DNA from: Capillidium heterosporum
Lineage: Eukaryota; Entomophthoromycota; Entomophthoromycetes; Entomophthorales; Capillidiaceae
Direction of reading: 5' to 3'
Assembly (NCBI GenBank): GCA_016630905.1
Contig: WBMQ01000003.1
Location: forward strand, 310,001 to 374,000
Length of the DNA: 64,000 bases
A model generated the notes under the pieces. It saw only the letters and a list, made by a program, of their open reading frames with translations. It did no database searches and was not told the origin of the DNA. The position numbers and the translations under genes were made by a program. Below, in pieces: positions 34,960 through 43,385 of this stretch. Position 1 is the first letter of the stretch. Every line of letters begins with the position of its first letter.

Positions 34960-36051
34960 ATGCTAACTTCTCACCTCAGTCAAGCCCAAGTTTTGGAGTA
35001 TCTCAACAAGATCCACTTTTTCAATCCAAGTCTAACGAACGGAGCTAAAGATGTATCACAGTTACCTCAGCCCACCTATGAGAATTTGACAAAGTTGATG
35101 CAGTTACATATCCAGTATATACCTTACGGCAATTTGAGTTATCACTACTACCATAAAACGGAAACTTCTAACACCAGCTTACCAACCGATCTCAACGACA
35201 AGGCAAGCACACGTGGGGTATCTATAGATTCGTTAGATATATTCAACAAGTTAGTAATTCAGGGTAGAGATGGGTATTGCTTTGAGCACAACCTATTGTT
35301 CTACAATGTACTCCTATCCCTAGGTTATTTGGTCTACAAAACCTTGGCCAATTGTGTCAACCGCCAACTTTTTGGTTCGGAGGGACGTAAGGTCGAAGTC
35401 GATGGCATCGAGCACTTGGCTTTGATCTTACAATTACCTGATTCAACTGACAAATATTTAGTTGATGTAGGATACGTAGGCACTACTAGCTTCTTACCTA
35501 TCAAAATTAATACCAAAACCTTAAATGACGATGACTGTGAAAAGGTAAAGTTAAAGGACGGTACACAGCTCCAAGTCGTACGTAGGTACCTGCCCAACTA
35601 CGAGAGTCCACTTTATGAACCTATGTACCACGTACGTGGCTACCAGAATACTGAAAAGTTTTCAAAGTATAAGAGCGAGTTTAAGGATGAATGGTGCCCT
35701 CTATTCTACTTTAGATTGCAACCTTGCTGTTGGAAAGATATCAACCAGTTGAACCAGATGCTGGTGTTCCAGAAGAACAATGACTTTCACCAACATATCT
35801 TTTTGAAGAAGACAGTAGAAGCGTGTCCTTTCAGTGACGGCAATGAAGGGAAAGGTACTTTAGGTATGTTTGACAACCAAGTCAAATTTGTTGCCGACAA
35901 GTTGGATACCAACGAAAGGTTGGTGACCCGAAGATTCTACGTAAAGGATTTAAAGTCTAGGTTGGACGTTTATAAGGACTGGTTTGGAATCAACTTACAC
36001 GAACTAGATGTTGAACATTTACCTGTTACCTACTTGGATAAATCAGAGTAA
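34960..36051 (+). CDS. Arylamine N-acetyltransferase copy C (intact)
   Basis: The only uninterrupted NAT copy: one exon, 363 residues. Catalytic triad by family position: Cys107 in GRDGYCFEHNLLF, His152 in IEHLALILQL and Asp169 in YLVDVGYVG. The N-terminal domain carries LPQPTYENLTKLMQLHIQYI and PYGNLSYHYYH, a strongly conserved block in all four copies. The C-terminal half (WCPLFYFRLQPCCWKDINQL, HQHIFLKKTVEACPF, MFDNQVKFVADKLD) is longer than in bacterial NATs (about 275-280 residues). Family enzymes acetylate arylamines and hydrazines with acetyl-CoA; the physiological substrate here is unknown. It is closest to copy A, while B and D form a second pair. Confidence 0.92.
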   Translation: MLTSHLSQAQVLEYLNKIHFFNPSLTNGAKDVSQLPQPTYENLTKLMQLHIQYIPYGNLSYHYYHKTETSNTSLPTDLNDKASTRGVSIDSLDIFNKLVIQGRDGYCFEHNLLFYNVLLSLGYLVYKTLANCVNRQLFGSEGRKVEVDGIEHLALILQLPDSTDKYLVDVGYVGTTSFLPIKINTKTLNDDDCEKVKLKDGTQLQVVRRYLPNYESPLYEPMYHVRGYQNTEKFSKYKSEFKDEWCPLFYFRLQPCCWKDINQLNQMLVFQKNNDFHQHIFLKKTVEACPFSDGNEGKGTLGMFDNQVKFVADKLDTNERLVTRRFYVKDLKSRLDVYKDWFGINLHELDVEHLPVTYLDKSE

Positions 36052-37547
36052 TGGAGACAGTAGGAGGAATAGTATTAAAGTTAAGGAAGCCTCGGTAAAG
36101 GATAGATATCGCTACTTTTATTTTGGAGCTATTTTTATATTTATAGCTATACGTCTGTCAGTTGTCTGTTACAAATGTATATTAGATGGGTTAAATATCA
36201 ACAGCTGAAGTGTACAATTCGAAGATTACTGAACATTACCGTTAGTTTAAATTATATATTTCAAGTAAAAATAGTATATCATTCTACTTTACGAGCAAAA
36301 TCCTTAACTAATGAAGCTTGAAGTGAGTTGTACATATATCCATGGTACAGCTACTTTTAAATAGTTTGAAGGTAAAATTGATGATTTATTTTTTAGATCA
36401 TATATTCACCTTAGGCCATCCTTCTATAAACCAAATGCATTGAAGGCTGAAAATCCCCTCAATACCTATTGCTTTTGAATTGGATAACTTCAACAATCCA
36501 ACTGGTTAAAGAGTTGATAGGTATCTATTCAAGTACAATTTGGTTAGCTGAAGGAAATTTAGGAAAGTATGTATCCTGCTCTCTCCTCTTCTGTAATTTT
36601 ATCAACAATAAAATTTCGTATTATATCAACTTAAAAAAGTGGTAGGTAACAAACTAAAAAGCTAGATGCTATTCTTAAAAATAGGATCCAAAAACCTATG
36701 CTGGAATGCAGTTGGGTCTTCATAGCCAAAAAGTATAATTCTTCATCGCCATATAAAAATGTAAAAGTATAATTTTAATCGCAAGCACCTGGATTCGAAC
36801 CAGGACCTAAGTAGCCTAATAACCCAATGCACCTGAATACACCTCACTTGCTAAACCTTTCAAAAAAGATATACCTATATACATTTTAAATGCTGATAAA
36901 TTTTCGTTTTCATGGTCTATGTATGATTATACCTTGAAAGAATACTAGGCATGAGTATTTTCAATCACCGCAGTTCAATTTGTTTCTGAAATATAAACTC
37001 TTTTTAAAATGTTGTAGAATTCAAAAATGTTGCGCTTGGTGACTATTTTCTATTCAACTTTAGGGCATTCTTACTTTGCCTCCTGTTGCAAGGATGCTGT
37101 ACTTTAAAATTTAGTACACTATTTGCATCTTATTTCTACTCTACAGAAGCTTATAAGGTAAGATTGATTAAATCAAAGTCAAGTTGGTGCAGATATAGAA
37201 TCCAGCTTGTTCACTGGTGATAAATATTACATTTTATTCTATACTCCTAAAACTTAGTGTAACTATTGAAGAAAATAATTATTTATTATGAAAAAATTAA
37301 ATTATCCATCCAAAATAACATCAGAAAATTTGACAACATCTAGGATAAAAAAGGAAATTTTCCGAGACCCAATTCTTCGGTGAAATAATAGTTACTCATC
37401 GTGAAATAATTAGTACTTTTAAACTAAACAAACTTAATCCAAAAGCTAAAGGTAAATTTAAGTCGACATAAAATAAAGCATATAGGATTTCATTTAATTT
37501 CGCTATTAGAATATACTAAACTAATTTCAACATATCTTATAGTTAAA
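36052..37547. other. Intergenic region holding a tRNA-like gene
   Basis: About 1.5 kb downstream of NAT copy C. Apart from the tRNA-like sequence at 36781-36851 I see no supported feature; the last 200 bases precede the transposase frame and should contain the element's 5' end, but I could not find a convincing terminal inverted repeat there. Confidence 0.4.
36781..36851 (-). tRNA. tRNA-like gene, atypical; anticodon position reads UAG
   Basis: A 71-base cloverleaf on the minus strand. The acceptor stem is GCAAGTG with TGCTTGC (five Watson-Crick and two G-T pairs). The T arm is perfect (CCTGG TTCGAAT CCAGG) and includes the consensus Pol III B box GGTTCGAATCC. The D arm has three or four pairs and a loop with GG. 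The anticodon stem is weak (two G-T pairs, two good pairs, one T-T mismatch); loop ATTAGGC would give anticodon TAG after T33. Leucine tRNAs should have a long variable arm, but here it is four bases. A T-rich run follows as a possible Pol III terminator. It may be a pseudogene or an unusual tRNA. Confidence 0.55.
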
Positions 37548-38917
37548 ATGAATGTAGATCGTTTACTAGAAACTGGTAATGGACCTCTTCCAAAGAACGG
37601 TTCTAATAGTAATACTGAAACTCCAAATATAAAATCAACTTTTGATCTCAATTTAAAAGATGTAAATGAGGATGCTGTCAAAGAGCATCTAGACAAGCTA
37701 AATCGACAATTCGAGTATAACAACACAAACATAAGTAAAATTTACAAAGAGCAAGAGGAGCTTCAGAAAGAGATAGAAAGCCTTCACAATATATCCTCTG
37801 GTATGGAAAATTACTGAAAAAAGCAAGGAAAGGCCTAAAGCTAAACCTAAAGGCACCCGTTCAAAACGAGGAAAGCATTTAACAGAAGAGGAAGTCAATC
37901 TACTTAAACAAGATGATGCTAGCAATATATTTTCTAAAAACGACCTTTGCGAGAGATATAACAAGTGCCGCAAAACGATTTACAATAGGACCCACGATAC
38001 ACCAAGTAAGAAAGACAGCTCACTTAGGAAGGGTAGGCGAGGAAGGCCACAGTTCGCTTAATTAAGATGAGGTAGCTACGTTGCTTTGGATTTTAGATCA
38101 TGAGCATGGGAAAACGGTTAGTCAACTTAATGTTGACTTGCAGAATATATTTGGGACAGATATAACAGATAAAACCATCACAAATACGTTGAATCGACGT
38201 GACTATATCTGGAAAGTTACTTCAAAAATTCCTGCTGCATGGAATACAGAGGACAAACGCAATGCCAGGTATGACTTTGTAGCTTCACAGTTCAATTGGT
38301 TTGGACGCAATGAGTTTTACTTGGACGAATCTGCCTTCAACATGAGTTTAACAACACAACGTAGATGGAGGTTAGCGGGTAAAAAGGCTTGAAGTTATGA
38401 AATTTAATGGAATTGAATCCAATAAACTGTTATAGCAGCAATATCCCAATCAGGTGAAAAGCGTATTGACTATCTAAATAAATTTGGCAATGAGCTAGTT
38501 ACCTCAATAACAGCAGCAGAAATCTGTCACTACCTTATAAAATACATTGAGTTCTTTGAAGACGGAGTTATTTTCCTTGATAATGCATCTTATCATCGTT
38601 CAGCATTTGAAGACCAAGGTAAAGAACTACATAAAGAGTTACAAACGGCGCTAAGAAGTAAAAATGTTATGGTAAAGTTTTTACCTCCTTTTTCTCCGTT
38701 CCTAAATCCAATTGAATATCTGTTCAATACTGTAAAGCTACATATTAAAGCAGCAGAGTTTAAAAATCGAAAAGAAATGTACCATGCTATTGTTGATGGA
38801 TTTGATAAAAATGCAAATCCTAAAAACTGTATCGACTGGGTTAATAAGGCAAAGTCATTCTATAAGGATTGTACTCAGCGCAAAGTTATTACAGGCGATA
38901 TCCTCTCGCTATCTTAA
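37548..38917 (+). pseudogene. Decayed Tc1/mariner-type DDE transposase
   Basis: Collinear pieces in shifting frames. First a coiled N-terminus (37548-37817, MNVDRLLETGNGPLPKNG, then helices with KEQEELQKEIESL). Next a DNA-binding part in another frame (KGTRSKRGKHLTEEEVNLLK, a basic GRRGRPQF hook). Then the catalytic part: FYLDESAFNMS (first Asp), RRWRLAGKK, VIAAISQSGEKRIDYL, FEDGVIFLDNASYH (second Asp) and LPPFSPFLNPIEYLFNTVK (Glu). Forty-four residues separate the second Asp and the Glu, against 34 in classical Tc1, because of an extra helical insert. At least three frame changes and an in-frame TAA make it non-autonomous as sequenced. The C-terminus is intact to the stop at 38917. Confidence 0.85.
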
Positions 38918-39222
38918 ACATCTACGCTACACTTTGTACTATTATGCATCATAATACTATAAATAAACAATATATATATTATTTAAATAGCTTGTGTTCA
39001 TACTTTATATTGGCTAATTTTTATATGTTTACTATATTTGCAGCTGATAAAAAGATGTAAAGAATTTTAAACTAGCTATAGTATAAAACGGGTCCATTAA
39101 TTAAATGATTTTAGTTGTTAAGAAATTGAAATTCGATATCAGCTGCAAAATAATACACAGTTCTATTCCATAGGTTTATTAATTTTTATATTTTTAGAAT
39201 ATCGCTACTATTCAAAAGTTAG
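38918..39222. other. Sequence 3' of the transposase
   Basis: AT-rich. The main structure is the inverted repeat at 39037-39149. Confidence 0.4.
39037..39149. repeat. Inverted repeat pair, 13 bases
   Basis: TTTGCAGCTGATA at 39037-39049 and its exact complement TATCAGCTGCAAA at 39137-39149 enclose 87 bases about 120 bases downstream of the transposase stop. The pair may bound a miniature element or be part of the transposon end. TTTGCAGCTGAT also occurs at 32319-32330. Confidence 0.6.
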
Positions 39223-39903
39223 ATGCCATCAAAACCAAATGTTAAGAGTAGATCAAAGATGATCTCAAGGTCGATACCTCAGAAATATTCCTCAACATCA
39301 CCAAGCAGAGCTATTGGCTACATATCGTCTTCAGTGAAATCTACTCTGACTTGGTTTGTATCATATACACCAGTTCCTTCGTATCAGCCATCTTCCAGGA
39401 CAATTTTTCCCGAAACCTGAACAACTACTACTATCAACAACTTCTTCATTGCAGAGGAGATTACAATAGTTGAAGTACGACATATCACCACATTTACTGA
39501 TAAAGAAGTCAATAAAATTTCTAAATCCATTGATCAATCTCAGGTCAAGTTGCAGAAGTTAAGAAAATTGATAAAAAATGTGCTGGAAGCTAAGTTGAGG
39601 ACTGTAGGTAAGGATCTTGAAATTTTGATTATTTCATTGCTCTGGAAGACTCAATTCTGTGGCCAGTTCTACATTATCAAGAAGAAATTTGATGATGATG
39701 GTGCCAAAACCAATAAACTAGCTTAGGGAGGCCTTTGAGTATATCAATAAAGACTTAACTGATACTGCTACCCTCAACTCACTCATTATCGTTGAACTTA
39801 GTGTCAGATCCAAAACTAAAGCTCTAATTGGCATCATCACTCAAGCTAAAAGCCTTAAAAGTCACACCATGTACCTATTTTTATATAAAAGGTCAATAGT
39901 GTA
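39223..39903 (+). pseudogene. Unknown gene remnant with one in-frame stop and one frame change
   Basis: From ATG 39223 the frame reads a Ser/Arg-rich start (MPSKPNVKSRSKMISRSIPQ, ending IFPET), one TGA at about 39418, then in the same frame TTTTINNFFIAEEITIVEVR, HITTFTDKEVNKISKSIDQ, VKLQKLRKLIKNVLEAKL and WKTQFCGQFYIIKKKF up to GCT TAG near 39724. Coding-like sequence resumes in the +1 frame as REAFEYINKDLTDTATLN and ALIGIITQAKSLK to a stop at 39901-39903. The middle looks like a coiled-coil. I do not recognise the family; a transposon Gag-like protein is possible. Its 3' end overlaps the minus-strand gene at 39862-40422. Confidence 0.45.
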
Positions 39904-40422
39904 AGGTCCAGGGAGGTATCGCTGGATCCAGTCAATGATGGCATCATATTGGGAACTCATGACGTGGTAGGTCAGGAAAACGGAACTAAGGCCCACTACT
40001 GCATTGGTGACAAAGGCTTGAATTCTCCGGAGAGCAGGCCGGACAGCCAGGTGAAGGAGGTACAACATAAGGAGTGCCCATACAATGGTAGTCAAGTCCC
40101 AGTTCCAGGAGGGAACTAAAGAGACGGGTTGGGACTGGGAAGTGGAGTGGTGCTGAACTAAAGGGGGCCGGCTAGGTGGTGGTTGTGCAACCACCGGTGC
40201 TACAGTGTTAGGATCAAAAGTAGGGGTTGGTTGATAGGTCAACGTTGGTTCAAAGGGGTAGACGGTATTAGTAACATTAATTGTCCAAAGAAGATGAGAT
40301 CCGAGGGTAGCGAAGATCGTCAAAAGGTAGTAGGAGGCTGGAAGGACGGGAAGACTAGACCACATAGTATTACTATGCTGAAAGTAAAAGTACGGGTAAA
40401 GGATAAGTTTATTTAGGGACAA
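39862..40422 (-). CDS. Putative multi-pass membrane protein, unknown
   Basis: Single-exon frame of 186 codons. The first ATG is at 40422, but Met20 (followed by WSSLPVLPAS) gives a better-looking N-terminus. Hydrophobic segments lie at about residues 29-47 (ASYYLLTIFATLGSHLLW), 108-127 (WDLTTIVWALLMLYLLHLA) and 138-155. A Pro-rich loop (about 58-90: PTPTFDP, AQPPPSRPPLV) separates the first two. The C-terminus is hydrophilic. GC content and codon use are clearly higher than the surroundings and more like the Reg1-like gene at 48.8 kb, so I think it is expressed. No family recognised. Confidence 0.55.
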   Translation of the reverse strand: MSLNKLILYPYFYFQHSNTMWSSLPVLPASYYLLTIFATLGSHLLWTINVTNTVYPFEPTLTYQPTPTFDPNTVAPVVAQPPPSRPPLVQHHSTSQSQPVSLVPSWNWDLTTIVWALLMLYLLHLAVRPALRRIQAFVTNAVVGLSSVFLTYHVMSSQYDAIIDWIQRYLPGPYTIDLLYKNRYMV

Positions 40423-42244
40423 AGGGCGAGATCAGGCTGCTGGGAACAGCTATGGCTAGGGACAGGGGGTGAGTAACAGCTATTTAGAAAATAGCGAGGT
40501 GGAACGTTGTCAAGATGCTGGCTTTTGATAGTCACCAAGGGGTTTAAATATCCTTTTGGTACCTTGGATGTAGTGAAGTTAGCGGGGTTGGATTCCCCTG
40601 CGGCAATCCACTACTCTATAGATTAATTGAGTGTTTACCAAGTTTATCCAAAAGGCCAGTAATTATCTTAACTACTACTGATGTATTTTCCATTGTTGGA
40701 AGGTGTGGATCAGCTAGTATGCTACTAATAGTTGAAGTTCCCAGGTTATGGCCAAGTTTAAGAAAATAATAAAGGTAATCGAAATAATTGATATGTGAGG
40801 TGGATTCGTAACTTAGTTATGAATTGGGGAACAGAAAAAAAGAATTGAAAATTAGTAAGAATTAGCAAGAGGAAGGGAATCTAAGAAAAGAATAGATCTA
40901 TGACCTAATAATCGGGATTGTGACGACCAGGGTTGTTACAAATAGCGAAATTGTCTACCAGTGCTATGTACCTTTCAAGTTGTTTCAGAAAATTTCAAAG
41001 GCTAAATTCAGAAGGTCACCGATGCAGTTACCAAGAAGCAGGGTAGTAGAAGCGATTTGACCTAAGGTTTAGTTTTTGGGATATCCAACTAATTCAAATA
41101 GGTACTTATTAAAAGCCAAAAATATAGGTCTAAACCCCAATACATTCATCAGACTAGACTCTAATCTGTAGTTAACTTCGACTTCAAATTGTTAGTTTTT
41201 AATAAACATTTACCTTCACTATGCTGAAAAGCAATGTAACAGCTAGCTCAAACCGTTGTTATCAACTTGGTAAATTTTACAATCCTTTAAAATCGAATAT
41301 ATCATACTAGGCACTATACAGCTAAAGGTAATGGCCTTATTTTAACCATAGTATTAACACATTATAGATAAAAGTAATATATAGTAGGCCATCATTTTAC
41401 TTTCAAATTTGGATGGGTAATTTAATCTTTTCATGATAATTATTTTCTTCAATAGTTACTAACTTTATTTTAAACTTCATTGTAGAAAACAACTGCAACT
41501 ATGTAATAACTTTAGTATTGGTTCATAGGTGCTAATACTAAATTATAAGACATTGCCTTTTAAAGATGCTTGATATACAACAATCTGTATGAAAATTTTA
41601 AAATAAATTGGCGACTACAAAAAGGGCTTTCTCAAGTACAGAAAACTTGCGATCCTAGATCAATTGGTTAGAAGAGCTCTTCATAGATTGGTAAGGGACC
41701 TTTCAATTGAAGTATAAAATACCAATCCAACTCTTCATTTCAGCTAGGATACTATTTTCCAACTTGTTTCAAAAAACTGTCCATCTATCCTATTACCTGA
41801 GCCTTTTATAAAGCAATCTTTATTAACCATCATAGAAGATTACTCAAATCTATAAAAGCGAAAAGTTTACTTATAGAAATTAGGCATATATTTTGATAGT
41901 AATCAAAAAGTGTCGCTTAAATAGATTTTTACTATTACTCTATTAAGCACTGAATAATTTCGTATAGGCTTGTACAGAAATCTTTTCTGCAAGTGACTAG
42001 CTTTTCAAAAATAACCTTTTACAAACCAATCTCTTTTCCAATGATTGGATGTCAATTTGGCTGGAACTGCTTATAATAAGAATCTGAAGTTCAGCCGCTT
42101 TTTCAAGTCTTCTTGTATGAGGAAGTAATTCAATATTAACTGATATGACTCACTACAAAATCCATAAAAGTTCAAACTGTATATAAAGTAAACACCCGAC
42201 CCATTGCTATACTTTTTAGCTTACAGTATAAACAAATCACAAAT
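40423..42244. other. Intergenic region, upstream of NAT copy D
   Basis: About 1.8 kb. The part at 40500-40950 is richer in GC; it begins near TGTCAAGATGC and ends in GGTTGTTACA, loosely like a solo LTR, but I found no target duplication. The last 110 bases carry the copy D promoter elements. Confidence 0.4.
42146..42188 (+). promoter_or_regulatory. NAT copy D promoter elements
   Basis: TGACTCA (AP-1/Yap-type site) at 42146-42152, inside ATATGACTCACTACAA shared with the copy B upstream region, and TATA-like AAACTGTATATAAAG at 42174-42188, shared exactly with copy B. The start codon is at 42245. Confidence 0.5.
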
Positions 42245-43385
42245 ATGGTCGAAGGAACTAAATCACAAACTTACAGCCGAGAGCAGGTACTACAGTACCT
42301 AACCAAAATTCAATTTCAACTTAACGATGGAGAAGAGCTACCTCCACCAACCTTCGAAAACCTAAGTATGATGATGGACTTACATATCAAAGCAATACCT
42401 TATGGAAACTTAAGCTACCACTACTACCATTCGATTTCTAAATTGAAGACTAATCAACCTACTCACCCCAACGATCCAACTACTACTAAAGGAGTCTCGT
42501 TAGATCCTAATCGATATATTCAGCAAGTTAGTTCTACAGAATAGAGATGGGTATTGTTTTGAGCACAACCTACTGTTCAAGAATATACTTCTACGTCTAG
42601 GCTACAAAGTCTTTTCAGTGCTGGCACGCTCGGTAGATAGAGAAAACTACAGCCTGATCGATAAGAAGATAGATGTCATGGGGATGCGACATACGGCGTT
42701 GATAGTAAAGGTGCAGAACCAAGATCCCAATATCTACCTAGTAGATGTAGGATTTGCTGGCACCTCCAGTTTCTTACCTCTGCAAATCAACATTTCGAGC
42801 CATAACGATTCCGATTGTCCTCTAGTAGAATTTAAAGATGGTACTAAGTTACAAGTGGTACGTAGGTACGTCGAAAACGATGAAGACAGCAACGAGTTGT
42901 ACGAACCCTTGTTTTTCCTGAGAGCTTATCAACATATAACAAAAATCTCGAAAGTTAAGGTAACGGCCAAAAATCAAAAATATGAGGATTGGTGCCTCTT
43001 GTTCTGCTTTACGCTAAGCCCCTTCTATCTGAAAGATATTCAGCAACTCAACAGCAACACAGTTTTGAGTTTGAATAACCACTACAACCAACATATCTTT
43101 TTAAAAAAGGTAGTTGACGAATGTCCCTTTATTTTAGACGACCCAACCTTTGATGTAAAGAAGCTGGGAGGTGGTATGTTGTCAACATTTGACAACCAAA
43201 TCAAATTTATGGCCGATAAGTTGGACGATGAAAACAATTTAATTATCATAAAAAAGTTTATGGAGACAAAAGAAGAACGTTTAGAGGTGTATAGCAAGTA
43301 TTTTGGAGTGGAAATAGCCAAAGAGGATGAGGAGCATCTGCCAGAAAGCTATTTGGATATGCGAAAGGGCACAAAGCTCCAATAA
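42245..43385 (+). pseudogene. Arylamine N-acetyltransferase copy D, one-base insertion
   Basis: Near-identical at DNA level to copy B over its first half (EELPPPTFENLSMMMDLHIK, PYGNLSYHYYH). The frame breaks after GVSLDP because D has GATCCTAATCG where B has GATCCAATCG: an extra T at 42508. The true continuation (IDIFSKLVL, then NRDGYCFEHN with the catalytic Cys) is in the shifted frame and passes without further damage through LARSVDRENYSLIDKK (the site at which copy B is broken), MRHTALIVKV (His) and YLVDVGFAG (Asp) to ESYLDMRKGTKLQ. Inverted relative to copy B, about 8.4 kb away. Confidence 0.88.

Noticed and set aside
40508..40940. Possible solo LTR (starts TGTCAAGATG, ends TTGTTACA)
   Set aside because: The flanking bases show no target duplication, no second copy lies in the window, and no primer-binding site or retroelement genes adjoin it.
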